The notes under the pieces were generated by a model. It was not told the origin of the DNA. It searched no databases and saw only the letters and a program-made list of their open reading frames with translations. From positions 1 through 54,403 of the forward strand of contig JAUMVN010000014.1 in NCBI GenBank assembly GCA_030530145.1: a DNA stretch of 54,403 bases, read 5' to 3'. A program made the translations under genes and the position numbers. Source of the DNA: Coriobacteriia bacterium (GTDB lineage: Bacteria; Actinomycetota; Coriobacteriia; Coriobacteriales; Atopobiaceae). Positions 7,959 to 16,847 of the stretch are shown here, piece after piece (positions within the stretch are counted from its first letter, which is position 1; each line of letters begins with the position of its first letter).

Positions 7959-10301
7959 ATGCAGGAGCTACGAGAGGTCGGTCGCCCCGTCGTTCGCGTG
8001 GACGCCGCCGATAAGGTCACCGGGCGCGCCAAGTTCACGGACGACCTGTGCCCGAAGCCGTGCCTGGAGGCGAAGATCCTCCACTCGACCATCGCCAACG
8101 GCCGTGTTCTGTCCATCGACTACTCCGCCGCGCTCGAGGTCGAGGGTGTCGTCGCTGTCTACACCTGTTTCGACGTGCCCGAGTTCGCCTATCCCGTGGC
8201 CGGCCACCCTTGGTATGCCGATTCCGCCGCCGCCAAGCGCGACCAGGCCGACCGGCGCCTCCTCGACGACCGCGTGCGCATCTACGGCGACAACATCGCC
8301 GTCGTCGTGGCCGAGGACACCGTGGCCTGCGACCGCGCTCTCAAGCTCATCCGCGTCGAGTACGAGGAGTACCCCGTCGTCTACGACGCGCTCGAGTCCC
8401 TCAAGGGAACGAACCCGCCCGTCCAGGAGCGCAAGCCGGACAATATCGTGGCGCATACCTGCGCCGTCACCCCCGCCGAGAAGCTCGCCGAGGCCGGCTA
8501 CGAGACCGTCGAGCAGGCCCTTGAGGACCCGGCCTACCGTCATGTGGCCATCCACTGCGAGAGCCGCGAGCAGAGCCAGGTCCACATCGAGACCTGCGTC
8601 TCTTATTGCTACATGGAGGGCCACAAGATCGTCTGCGTGAGCTCCACGCAGATCCCGCACGTGGTCCGGCGCGTCATCGGCCAGGCGCTCGGCATCCCCT
8701 GGGGCGACGTCCGCGTGATCAAGCCCTACATCGGCGGCGGCTTCGGCACCAAGCAGGACGTCCACTACGAGCCGCTCAACGCCTGGATCTGCAAGCAGCT
8801 CGGCGGCCGCTGCGTGCGCCTTGAGCTCAGCCGAGAGGAGCTCTTCTGGGATACCTCGGGCCGCCAGCCCAAGACCTTCGACGTCGAGTGCTCCTACGGC
8901 GACGACATGCGCCTGCACGCCCGCAAGATCGTGGCCTACTCCAACACGGGCGGCTACATCCACCACGGCCACGCGCTCGTGCTCAACTCGGTCAACTCCT
9001 TCCGCTGGCTCTACCACACCAACGAGGTCGCCACGCACTCCGAGGCCTATACCATCCACACCAACGGCCCGCACACGGGCGCCATGCGCGCCTACGGCGT
9101 TCCCGAGGGCAACTGGGCGGCCGAGTGCCTCATGGGCGACATCGCCTACGACAACGGCTGGGACGGCCTCGAGTTCCGCCTCAAGAACGTCTACACCGAC
9201 GCCTTCGTCGATGAGTTCACGCCCGGCGGCGTGGTCGCGGCCCACACCTGTGCCGTCCCCGAGTGCGCCCAGAAGGGCGCCGAGTACATCGACTGGTACC
9301 GCAAGCGCGCCGAGTACGCGAACCAGACAGGTCCCATCCGCCACGGCGTGGGCGTCTCTTTCTTTGTGTACAAGACGGCCGTGGCCCCCTTCGCGCTCGA
9401 GACCGCGACGGCGCAGGTCACGCTCAACCAGGACGGTACCGTTCAGCTGCAAATGGGCGCGACCGAGATCGGCCAGGGCGCGGACACCGTCTTTTCCCAG
9501 ATGGCGGCCGAGGCCATCGGCATCGACACCGAGGATGTGCACATCGTCTCTCAGCAGGACACCGACGTCACGCCCTACGACTCCGGCGCCTACGCCTCGC
9601 GCCAGACCTACGTGTCCGGCACCGCTGTGAAGAAGGCCGGCGAGACCCTGCGGGCAAAGATCCTCGCCTTCGCGCGGCGCCTCTCTCCGGACGCCCCCGG
9701 CGAGCTCGACCTGCGCGACCACGCCATCTGGGACGGCAACGGCGAGAAGGTCTGGGACCTGCCCGCCTTCGCGCTCGAGGCCTACTACAACCTCGACGCC
9801 GCCGACCAGCTCTCCGCCCACGAGACCATCAACGTCCACACCAACGCCATCGCCGGGGGCTGCACCTTCGCCGAGGTCACGGTGGACATCCCGCTCGGTC
9901 AGGTTACGGTGAACAAGATCATCAACGTGCAGGACTCCGGCCGCCTGATCAACCCCAGGCTCGTGGAGCAGCAGATTCACGGGGGCATGGCGCAGGGCAT
10001 CGGCTACGGCCTCTACGAGGAGCTGCAGATCGACCCCAAGACGGCGCGCGTCCTCAACCCGACGCTGCTCGACTACAAGATCCCGACCACGATGGACCTG
10101 CCCGACCTCAAAGCGGACTTCGTCGAGAAGCCCGACCCCACCGGCCCCTACGGCAACAAAGCGGTGGGCGAGACACCCGCCATCTCGCCGGCGGCGGCCA
10201 TCCGCGACGCCATCCTCAACGCGACGGGCGTCAAGTTCTACGTGGAGCCCATGACGCCGCAGCGCCTCTTCGAGGGCTTCAAGGAAGCGGGGCTGATCTA
10301 G
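7959..10301 (+). CDS. xdhA: Xanthine dehydrogenase, molybdenum-binding subunit
   Basis: Hydroxylates hypoxanthine/xanthine towards urate, or runs in reverse in anaerobes; the active site is a molybdopterin. 780 aa, close in length and motif order to E. coli XdhA. It shows KVTGRAKFTDD at the N-terminus, VSSTQIPHVVRRVIGQAL, the cofactor motif YIGGGFGTKQD (about 257-267), GATEIGQGADTVFSQ (about 500-514) and the expected catalytic glutamate in VGETP at residue 738. ATG 7959 follows GAGAGGGGAGGG and matches the XdhA N-terminus. The FAD and FeS subunits follow with no gap. Maturation genes yqeB/yqeC and a MocA fusion are in the same window. Confidence 0.93.
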   Translation: MQELREVGRPVVRVDAADKVTGRAKFTDDLCPKPCLEAKILHSTIANGRVLSIDYSAALEVEGVVAVYTCFDVPEFAYPVAGHPWYADSAAAKRDQADRRLLDDRVRIYGDNIAVVVAEDTVACDRALKLIRVEYEEYPVVYDALESLKGTNPPVQERKPDNIVAHTCAVTPAEKLAEAGYETVEQALEDPAYRHVAIHCESREQSQVHIETCVSYCYMEGHKIVCVSSTQIPHVVRRVIGQALGIPWGDVRVIKPYIGGGFGTKQDVHYEPLNAWICKQLGGRCVRLELSREELFWDTSGRQPKTFDVECSYGDDMRLHARKIVAYSNTGGYIHHGHALVLNSVNSFRWLYHTNEVATHSEAYTIHTNGPHTGAMRAYGVPEGNWAAECLMGDIAYDNGWDGLEFRLKNVYTDAFVDEFTPGGVVAAHTCAVPECAQKGAEYIDWYRKRAEYANQTGPIRHGVGVSFFVYKTAVAPFALETATAQVTLNQDGTVQLQMGATEIGQGADTVFSQMAAEAIGIDTEDVHIVSQQDTDVTPYDSGAYASRQTYVSGTAVKKAGETLRAKILAFARRLSPDAPGELDLRDHAIWDGNGEKVWDLPAFALEAYYNLDAADQLSAHETINVHTNAIAGGCTFAEVTVDIPLGQVTVNKIINVQDSGRLINPRLVEQQIHGGMAQGIGYGLYEELQIDPKTARVLNPTLLDYKIPTTMDLPDLKADFVEKPDPTGPYGNKAVGETPAISPAAAIRDAILNATGVKFYVEPMTPQRLFEGFKEAGLI

Positions 10302-11183
10302 ATGTACGACATCGAGTCTCTCTACGAGGCCACGAGCGTGGCCGACGCGTGCCGCGCGCTTGCCGAGGACCCCGCCGCTGAGGTCATCGCCGGCGGCACC
10401 GATGTGCTCGTCAAGCTGCGCGAGGGCAAGGGCGCGCCCGCGCACCTGGTCTCCGTCCATGAGCTCCGCGACGAGCTCGACGGCGTGCGCCTGCTCGAGG
10501 ACGGCACGGTCTGGGTGGGGCCCATCACCTGGTTCCACCACGTGACCATAAACCCCATCATCCAGGCCACGGTGCCCACCTTGGGCGAGGCCTGCGACAC
10601 CCCGGGCGGCCCGCAGCTGCGCGTCTCGGGCACCATCGGCGGCAACGTCTGCTCGGCCGCCACCTCGGCGGACACCGGCTCCACGCTCTTTGCCTACGGC
10701 GCGCTTCTCGACGTCGAGTCCGTCCGGGGAAAGAGGACCATCCCTATCGAGGAGTGGTACGCGGGCCCCGGCCGTAGCCATAAGGAGCGCGACGAGGTGC
10801 TCACGGGCATCCGCATCCCGCGCGAGCACTACGAGGGCTTCAGCGGCTATTACTTCAAGTACGGCAAGCGGCGCGCGCTCGAGATCACGACCATGGGCTG
10901 CTGCTGCCTGGTCAAGCTCGGCGAGGACAAGCGCACGATCGACGACATTCGCCTGGCCTTCGGCGTCGCGGGGCCCACGCCCATGCGCGCGCTCGACGCC
11001 GAGGACGCGGTGCGCGGCACGGACGTCCTCGATGCCGCTGAGCGCATCGGCGAGCTCGCGGCGGCCTGCACGAACCCGCGCGATTCTTGGCGCGCGAGCC
11101 GCGACTTCCGCCTGCAGCTCATCAAGGAGATGTCCAAGCGCTCCCTTATCTACGCGGCGCGCAACGGAGGGGCTGATATCTGA
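10302..11183 (+). CDS. xdhB: Xanthine dehydrogenase, FAD-binding subunit
   Basis: Carries FAD and passes electrons from the iron-sulfur subunit to NAD(P) or another acceptor. 293 aa, the usual XdhB length. FAD-binding signatures AGGTDVLVKL (near residue 30) and GTIGGNVCSAATSADT (about 110), then GPGRSHKERDEVLTGI and a C-terminal SWRASRDFRLQLI block. The ATG directly follows the xdhA stop, and the stop overlaps the xdhC start (TGATG), so the three subunits are coupled. Confidence 0.93.
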   Translation: MYDIESLYEATSVADACRALAEDPAAEVIAGGTDVLVKLREGKGAPAHLVSVHELRDELDGVRLLEDGTVWVGPITWFHHVTINPIIQATVPTLGEACDTPGGPQLRVSGTIGGNVCSAATSADTGSTLFAYGALLDVESVRGKRTIPIEEWYAGPGRSHKERDEVLTGIRIPREHYEGFSGYYFKYGKRRALEITTMGCCCLVKLGEDKRTIDDIRLAFGVAGPTPMRALDAEDAVRGTDVLDAAERIGELAAACTNPRDSWRASRDFRLQLIKEMSKRSLIYAARNGGADI

Positions 11184-11689
11184 TGGACATGAGGATCCTG
11201 ACCTGCACCGTCAACGGGCGCCGCGTCCAGGTGGGCTACGACCCGCGCGAGAGCCTGCTCGACACGCTGCGCAACCGCCTGGGGCTCACGAGCGTCAAGC
11301 GCGGCTGCGAGGTGGGGGAGTGCGGCGCGTGCACCGTGCTCATCGACGGCGTGGCCACCGACACGTGCCTCTACCTCACGAGCTGGGCCGAGGGCAAGGA
11401 TATTCTCACTGTCGAGGGCCTGCAGGCGCCGGACGGCACCCTGAACCCCGTGCAGCAGGCGTTTATCGACGAGTTCGCCGTGCAGTGCGGCTTCTGCATC
11501 CCCGGCATCATCATGAGCGCCATGGAGATGATCAACAGCGGCAAGACGTACACGCGCGACGAGATCCGCAAGAACCTCTCGGGCCACCTCTGCCGCTGCA
11601 CGGGCTACCAGAACGTGATCAACGGCGTGGAGCGCGCCATACAGATCGTCCATGACAGCTGCGGGGAGCAGGAGCAGGAGCAGGAGTAG
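11183..11689 (+). CDS. xdhC: Xanthine dehydrogenase, [2Fe-2S] subunit
   Basis: Electron-transfer subunit with two [2Fe-2S] clusters, 168 aa. A plant-ferredoxin-type cluster motif CEVGECGACTVLIDG appears in the N-terminal half. The second, helical cluster motif is CGFCIPGI and, later, CRCTGY. Ends in an acidic Glu/Gln tail (GEQEQEQE). The start overlaps the xdhB stop by one base. Together with XdhA and XdhB it forms the three-subunit enzyme; the 'xdhC' symbol here means the FeS subunit, not the XdhC/CoxI maturation protein at 32402. Confidence 0.93.
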   Translation: MDMRILTCTVNGRRVQVGYDPRESLLDTLRNRLGLTSVKRGCEVGECGACTVLIDGVATDTCLYLTSWAEGKDILTVEGLQAPDGTLNPVQQAFIDEFAVQCGFCIPGIIMSAMEMINSGKTYTRDEIRKNLSGHLCRCTGYQNVINGVERAIQIVHDSCGEQEQEQE

Positions 11690-11852
11690 GGGTAGGAACG
11701 GGGGCCGCGGGCACGCCGGCGGCACCGTCCGGGCGGGCGCCGGGGCCCTTCTTGCCGCCTTCGGCTTGTCGAGTGTTGTGGTCACAGACGCACCCCGGGG
11801 AAGCATCGTGGTAGTATCTCCAGACAACCCCGATGCGGCGAGAGAAGCGGGC

Positions 11853-12620
11853 ATGAAGCTCCAGAAAACCCGGCTTAGGCCGGCCCCGAAGACCAGCGCG
11901 AGCACCTCGGCCAAGACCAAGCTCTACCGTTATATCCAAGGCCTTGAGAAAGGCGCCGACATCAAGCTCCCCGCCGAGACCGAGCTTGCTGCAAGGCTTG
12001 GTGTAAGTCGCGTGACGCTCCGGCGTGTCCTCGCCGAGCTCGAGCAGGAGGGCCTCGTCCTGCGCATGCACGGGCGCGGCACCTTCGTCAATCCCGAGGC
12101 CTTCGACCTCAAGCCGAACCTCATGCTCGGGCTCGAGTTCCTTGAGCTGCTGCGCACCTGCGGGCACGAGGCGCGCTCGGAGGTCGTCGATTTCCGGCGC
12201 GTTCCGGCCGACGAGAGGACGGCGGGGCTGCTCCGCGTCGACGTCGGGTGCGACCTGTACGCGGTCGAGAAGGTCTATTACGCCGGCGACGTCGCGGCCA
12301 TCGTGAGCGTCGATCTCTTTCCCTGCGAGATCGTGGGCGACGCCCTTGCGCCCGAGGACCTCGGCGAGCCCTCCGTCTTCGATGTGCTCTTGCGACTGGG
12401 AGGTCGTTTCGTGGAGCGCGACAAGATCCGCATAGAGGCGGTTCCGCGCTCGAGCGTGGCCGAGAGCCGTGCTTGCCGCGAGCTGATGGGCTGCGAGAGC
12501 GTGCTCGTCTTCAAGTCGCTCAACTACGACCAGGACAACCGGCCGGTGATGCTCGACGTCGAGTATTACGATACGAGCATCGTCAAGTTCAGCTGCATGC
12601 GGGTCAAGACCCTGCTCTAA
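11853..12620 (+). CDS. GntR/HutC-family transcriptional regulator with UTRA domain
   Basis: 255-aa DNA-binding regulator. N-terminal winged helix-turn-helix (about residues 15-80: LYRYIQGLEKG, KLPAETELAARLGVSRVTLRRVLAELEQEGLV, GRGTFV) followed by a UTRA-type ligand-binding domain. It lies 163 bp behind xdhC in the same direction, so it is a candidate local regulator of purine genes, and the TTGTC-type dyads before xdhA and ygeX resemble HutC-type half-sites (inference). ATG 11853 was chosen because GAGAGAAG precedes it; an in-frame GTG at 11808 is possible. Confidence 0.85.
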   Translation: MKLQKTRLRPAPKTSASTSAKTKLYRYIQGLEKGADIKLPAETELAARLGVSRVTLRRVLAELEQEGLVLRMHGRGTFVNPEAFDLKPNLMLGLEFLELLRTCGHEARSEVVDFRRVPADERTAGLLRVDVGCDLYAVEKVYYAGDVAAIVSVDLFPCEIVGDALAPEDLGEPSVFDVLLRLGGRFVERDKIRIEAVPRSSVAESRACRELMGCESVLVFKSLNYDQDNRPVMLDVEYYDTSIVKFSCMRVKTLL

Positions 12621-12709
12621 GGCAGTAAAATTAACTACGAAATACCGTTGTAATTTCCGCCGTGAGGGAGTACTTTTACATTTCTCCCCCAAAGCGAAAG
12701 GAATACGGT

Positions 12710-13615
12710 ATGAAAAAGGCAAACGTTGCCCAGGCACCTGCCGTTCCGAACGAGGCTCGTGCCAGGCGTTGGGTTCTTTTCTTCGTTCTCGCGAATGTCG
12801 GGGCGCTCGTTGCCATGACGGTGACCGGAGTGACGCAAAGGTTCTGGCGCCTGGACGGCGCCTGGTATTGGCTGCCGGACGTCCTGTGCTCGCTCACCGG
12901 CTTCGCGCTCTCGCTCGTTGTGACCGCATGGCTCTCGCGCAAGGTCCTCAAGACCACGCTGCGCCAGCTCATCCTCGGCGTCGACGGCTCCGTCGACTGG
13001 CGGCAGTGCAGGAAGATCGCCCTTGCATGGGTGGCCGGCGTGGTGCTCACGGTGGCCGTCGATTACCTTCTCGGCGGCAGCGACGGCGTGACGACCTTCA
13101 ATCCCGTGGGCTTTGTGCCCGTCGCGGTCAACTTCGTTATCTGCACGCTGCTCGTCTGGACCCAGACAACTTGGGAAGAGGTCATGTACCGCTGCGTGTT
13201 CCTTCGCGCGACCTGCGGAAACGATATCCGCCCCACGTTCAAGTGCATTGCCTGGGGCGTCCTCTCGACCGCCGTCTTCATGGCCTGCCACTTCTTTAAC
13301 CCCGAGGTCACCTCGCAGACCCAGACGCCGCTCATCGTCATGGCGTGCCTGACGTACTTCGTCGCGGGCATGGGCATGTACCTCGCCGACGTCGTGTACG
13401 GCAACTGCATGCCGGGCTGCGTCATCCACTGGGTGAACAACTTCTTCCTGTTCACCATCTGGACCCAGTCGGGCTCCGCGCTCGAGTCGGCGGCCATCTT
13501 CTACACCCAGGCCGAGCGTAACGGCCAGGCGTCGCTCGTGGGCACCCTGCTGCTCTACGTGCCGCTCGCCGTGCTTCTTGTCCATGACTGGCGAAAGATG
13601 CACCGCGCGAAGTAG
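12710..13615 (+). CDS. CPBP-family intramembrane metalloprotease (CAAX-like)
   Basis: 301-aa multi-spanning membrane protein. Family motifs are present: EEVMYR (EExxxR) in the middle, CHFFN (HxxxN type) and HWVNNFF near the C-terminus, which supply the metal-binding and catalytic residues. Substrate unknown; relatives act in immunity to bacteriocins or in membrane-protein processing. GAAAGGA at 12696-12702 supports ATG 12710. A rho-independent terminator follows. It has no evident link to purine metabolism. Confidence 0.85.
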   Translation: MKKANVAQAPAVPNEARARRWVLFFVLANVGALVAMTVTGVTQRFWRLDGAWYWLPDVLCSLTGFALSLVVTAWLSRKVLKTTLRQLILGVDGSVDWRQCRKIALAWVAGVVLTVAVDYLLGGSDGVTTFNPVGFVPVAVNFVICTLLVWTQTTWEEVMYRCVFLRATCGNDIRPTFKCIAWGVLSTAVFMACHFFNPEVTSQTQTPLIVMACLTYFVAGMGMYLADVVYGNCMPGCVIHWVNNFFLFTIWTQSGSALESAAIFYTQAERNGQASLVGTLLLYVPLAVLLVHDWRKMHRAK

Positions 13616-13652
13616 TGTGAAGATCTCCGGGTCTTTGGTATGTTCTTGATTT

Positions 13653-13686
13653 GAGGCGGGGCTGCTGCTGCGGCCCCGCTCTTTTG
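13653..13686 (+). terminator. Rho-independent terminator after the CPBP protease
   Basis: Stem GCGGGGC (13656-13662) with GCCCCGC (13673-13679), followed by TTTT at 13682-13685. Confidence 0.75.
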
Positions 13687-13738
13687 TCGCGAACGGGTCA
13701 TGCGGGCCGTTGCCTTTGGCTTTTACGTCCCGTCGCCG

Positions 13739-13800
13739 CGCAAACTGATTCGCTGGTGACAGTTTTTAGGAAAATTCTGTCACCAGAGAATCAGTTTGCG
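13739..13800. repeat. Long palindrome with about 24-bp arms
   Basis: Outer arms CGCAAACTGATTC / GAATCAGTTTGCG and inner arms CTGGTGACAG / CTGTCACCAG, with one unpaired base on each side and a 14-nt AT-rich loop. It lies between the convergent ends of the CPBP protease (plus) and the unknown gene at 13847 (minus). It lacks a T-run on the plus strand, so it may be a bidirectional terminator or a REP/MITE-like element. Confidence 0.65.
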
Positions 13801-13846
13801 TGGCGATGCGAGCACCATCGAGGCAAACCGCTCGCTTCCGGACCCG

Positions 13847-14326
13847 TCACGCCCAGTTGATGATGATCGTGGAGTCGTCCATCTTGCCATTGCCCTTCTC
13901 GGTGCCGTCGCCCACGCGCACGGCGTAGCCGAGGCGGCCGAGGTCGCGCACGAACTTGGAGAGCTGGGTCGAGTAGGTGTTGAGCAGGCGCGCGGTCTGG
14001 ATGGGGCTGATCAGGTCCTGGTCGCGCCCGTAGATGATGTCGCAGATGGCGTCGGCCACGTAGGTGTTCGAGTTGCCCACCAGGTCGTTGTAGAACGAGT
14101 TGCCCTCGCCCGCGCAGTCGATGTCGCTCGGCGCGAACTTGACGGAGAGCTGGGTCTTGCCGAACTTGGCATAGGTGCGGATGCGCGCGTCCGTGCGGCC
14201 GATGGCGTTGTGGATGGCCCATTTCATGGCGGAGGCGGCAAGGGTGTCGTTGGCGGCGATCTCCCGGCCGGGGTTGGCCTCGGCGACGAGCTCCTTTGCT
14301 TCCTGCGCGTTGATGATGTCGAGCAC
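13847..14326 (-). CDS. Unknown protein, 159 aa
   Basis: I do not recognise this family. The protein is soluble-looking and mixed in charge, beginning MLDIINAQEAKELVAEANPG and ending DDSTIIINWA. It contains KWAIHNAIGRTDARIR and LLNTYSTQLSKFVRDLGRLGY, likely helical. I chose GTG 14326 because GAGGAGGACAC sits directly upstream on the minus strand. The reading continues far upstream without a stop but would run through the divergent panE gene. It is divergent from panE and shares a compact AT-rich promoter region with it. Confidence 0.65.
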   Translation of the reverse strand: MLDIINAQEAKELVAEANPGREIAANDTLAASAMKWAIHNAIGRTDARIRTYAKFGKTQLSVKFAPSDIDCAGEGNSFYNDLVGNSNTYVADAICDIIYGRDQDLISPIQTARLLNTYSTQLSKFVRDLGRLGYAVRVGDGTEKGNGKMDDSTIIINWA

Positions 14327-14346
14327 CGTGTCCTCCTCGGCAAAAA

Positions 14347-14376
14347 TGGGCGTTCGCGACTCAGGCAAATATAATG
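14347..14376. promoter_or_regulatory. Divergent promoter region (unknown gene / panE)
   Basis: A perfect TATAAT lies at 14370-14375 on the plus strand, about 54 bp before panE. Its complement gives TATATT (14368-14373) for the minus-strand gene starting at 14326. The two -10 elements overlap, so the two promoters probably compete. No good -35 is visible. Confidence 0.45.
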
Positions 14377-14428
14377 CAATGCGAGTGTGTGAGAAATCCA
14401 ATCCGCCAAAGGTCGAAAGGGGCCCGCC

Positions 14429-15343
14429 GTGCGTATACAGAAGGTCGCGATCATAGGTAAAGGAGCCGTGGGCCTGCTGTACGGCTCGATGATCGAGCGG
14501 GCGCTCGGGCCGGGCGCGGTCGAGTTCGTCATGGACGACGAGCGGTTCGCGCGGCACGCGGCCGACGCCGTGACCGTGAACGGCGAGAAGTGCGCGATCG
14601 CGACGGTGCCTGCAAGCAGGGCGCGCGTGGCCGACGCGGTTATCCTCACGATCAAGACGACGGGGCTCGCGGCGGCGCTGGACACCATGGCGGCGGTCGT
14701 CGGGCCGCAGACGCGCATCGCTTCTTTGTGCAACGGCATCCGCAGCGAGAAGGCCATCGCCGAGCGCTATGGCTGGGAGCGGACGGTGCTCTCGGTGGCG
14801 CAGGGCATGGACGCGGTCTTCATCGGCGACGCGATGACGTACGCGCACACGGGCGAGATCCGCTTCGGCGCGGCCGAGGGGACGGCGCCTGGCGTGGTCG
14901 AGGACCTGGCCGACCTGTATGCGCGCGCCGGGATCTCGCACACCGTAGAGGTCGACATCGTGCGGCGCATGTGGACGAAGCTCATGCTCAACGTGGGCGT
15001 GAACCAGACGTGCATGGTATACGGCGGCACGTACGGCACGGTGCTCGAGCCGGGCGGCGAGCAGATGCGGTGCTTCGCGGCGGCGATGCGCGAGGTGCGC
15101 GCGGTCGCGGAGGCGGAAGGCGTGCTTCTTACTGAGGCTGACCTCTCGCAGATGGTCGCGCTCATGGCGGGGCTCGACCCGGACGGGATGCCCTCGATGG
15201 CGCAGGACCGCGTGAACGGCAAGAGGACCGAGGTCGAGGAGTTCGCGGGCACGATCCGCGAGCTCGGGCGCGCGCACGGCATCCTCACGCCGACGAACGA
15301 CTGGCTCTACGAGCGCGTGCGGCAGATCGAGGCGGGGTTCTAA
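14429..15343 (+). CDS. panE: 2-dehydropantoate 2-reductase (ketopantoate reductase family)
   Basis: NADPH-dependent reduction of ketopantoate to pantoate in coenzyme A synthesis, or a related 2-oxoacid reduction. 304 aa with an N-terminal Rossmann motif GKGAVGLLYG (about 10-19), a conserved TIKTTGLAAAL, lysine-containing MWTKLMLNVGVNQTC, and a C-terminal helical domain with SMAQDRVNGKRTEVEEF, typical of the ApbA/PanE family. GTG 14429 is preceded by GAAAGGGG. In many genomes such reductases are multi-copy, so strict PanE activity is not certain. Confidence 0.82.
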   Translation: MRIQKVAIIGKGAVGLLYGSMIERALGPGAVEFVMDDERFARHAADAVTVNGEKCAIATVPASRARVADAVILTIKTTGLAAALDTMAAVVGPQTRIASLCNGIRSEKAIAERYGWERTVLSVAQGMDAVFIGDAMTYAHTGEIRFGAAEGTAPGVVEDLADLYARAGISHTVEVDIVRRMWTKLMLNVGVNQTCMVYGGTYGTVLEPGGEQMRCFAAAMREVRAVAEAEGVLLTEADLSQMVALMAGLDPDGMPSMAQDRVNGKRTEVEEFAGTIRELGRAHGILTPTNDWLYERVRQIEAGF

Positions 15344-15407
15344 GGGCGCCTGCTTGGTGCGCGCCGGGTTGGTGCAAGGCTTGGTGCAAGTAGGGGAGAG
15401 TGGCACG

Positions 15408-16691
15408 ATGACCAGCGATTCTTTTGTCCTAAAGGGAAACATCTGCTGGAGTACCTCGCAGACCGAGGTCGCTTGCGAGGAGGGCGTCTGCGCCGTCTGC
15501 GTGGGCGGCACGTGCGCGGGCGTCTGGGACGCGGCGGACCTTCCCGACGCCTACGCCGGCTTGCCGGTGGTCGACTGCGGCGACGCTCTCGTGATCCCCG
15601 GCATGAACGACATCCACGTCCATGCTCCGCAGTACGCCTTCCGCGGCATCGGCATGGACCGCGAGCTCATCGAGTGGCTGAACACCTATACCTTCCCGGA
15701 GGAGGCCCGCTACCGCGACCTCACCTATGCTGAGCGCGCGTATTCCATCTTCGCCGACGACCTGCGGCGCAGCCCCACCTGCCGCGCGGTCGTCTTCGGC
15801 ACCATCCACGTGCCGGCCACGCGCTTGCTCATGGACAAGCTCGAGGCCACGGGCCTCGTGAGCTACGTGGGCAAGGTCAACATGGACCGCAACGCGCCCC
15901 TTTCCCTTGTGGAGACGAGCGGCGCGTCGGCGGCCGCGACCCGTCGCTGGCTCGACGACGTGGCCGGGCGCTACGAGCGCACGCGTCCCATCCTCACCCC
16001 TCGCTTCACCCCGAGCGTGACCGACGGCCTCATGAAGGACCTCGGCTGGATCCGCGAGGAGTTCGACGTGCCGGTGCAGAGCCACCTGTCCGAGAACCTC
16101 TCCGAGGTCGCGTGGGTGCGCGAGCTCTGCCCGTGGGCGAGCTGCTACGGGGCGGCGTACGACCGCTTCGGGCTGCTGGGGCCGCACACGGTGATGGCCC
16201 ACTGCGTCTACTCGAGCGACGAGGAGATGGGGCTGCTGCGCCGCACGGGGACCTACGTGGCGCACTGCCCGCAGAGCAACGCGCAGCTGGCCAGCGGCAT
16301 CGCGCCGGTGCGGCGCTACCTGGACGAGGGGCTCTCGGTCGGCCTCGGCACCGACGTGGCGGGCGGCGCGAGCCTCTCGATGTGGCGCGCGATGTCCGAC
16401 GCCGTGGCGGCCTCGAAGCTGCGCTGGCGCTTCGTGGACCAGGAACTTGCGCCCTTGACCTGGCAAGAAGCCCTCTGGCTCGCCACGGTGGGCGGCGGCT
16501 CCTTCTTCGGCTTCGTCGGCAAGTTCGAGGAAGGCTACGACTTCGACGCGCTCGTGGTCGACGACTCGGCTCTGCGCGCCCCGCGCGAGCTCTCCGTCCC
16601 CGAGCGCCTCGAGCGCTGCGTCCACTTGGGCAGTGAGGGCGCGCGTTTGGTCCGCAAGTTCGTCGCCGGGCGGGAAATCGACCTGGCGTAG
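15408..16691 (+). CDS. guaD: Guanine deaminase
   Basis: Zinc amidohydrolase converting guanine to xanthine and ammonia, feeding xanthine dehydrogenase. 427 aa. Metal and active-site motifs: NDIHVHAPQ (about 66-74), EWLNTYTFPEE, GKVNMDRNAP, SHLSEN, AHCVYS and GTDVAGG. These match guanine deaminase more closely than SsnA. ATG 15408 follows AGGGGAG. Three TTGGTGC repeats (15354, 15369, 15381) precede the ribosome site. Its last roughly 45 codons are duplicated in broken form at 19036-19186, on the far side of an AT-richer insertion. Confidence 0.88.
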   Translation: MTSDSFVLKGNICWSTSQTEVACEEGVCAVCVGGTCAGVWDAADLPDAYAGLPVVDCGDALVIPGMNDIHVHAPQYAFRGIGMDRELIEWLNTYTFPEEARYRDLTYAERAYSIFADDLRRSPTCRAVVFGTIHVPATRLLMDKLEATGLVSYVGKVNMDRNAPLSLVETSGASAAATRRWLDDVAGRYERTRPILTPRFTPSVTDGLMKDLGWIREEFDVPVQSHLSENLSEVAWVRELCPWASCYGAAYDRFGLLGPHTVMAHCVYSSDEEMGLLRRTGTYVAHCPQSNAQLASGIAPVRRYLDEGLSVGLGTDVAGGASLSMWRAMSDAVAASKLRWRFVDQELAPLTWQEALWLATVGGGSFFGFVGKFEEGYDFDALVVDDSALRAPRELSVPERLERCVHLGSEGARLVRKFVAGREIDLA

Positions 16692-16847
16692 ACCGAGATG
16701 GAGCGCGACCTACGCCTAAAACTCAACATCTGGGTCTCACGGTACGAATCTTTGAGATATTGCTTAATTAACCAAGATTCTATCTGCCAATTATTGTAAG
16801 ATTCACCGCAAATGAATCTGATAATTATTGTTGATTGGCGGCCGAAA

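Noticed and set aside
15408..16691. SsnA (chlorohydrolase/aminohydrolase of the ygfK-ssnA group)
   Set aside because: Motifs such as EWLNTYTFPEE and GKVNMDRNAP fit guanine deaminase better, so the gene is called guaD.
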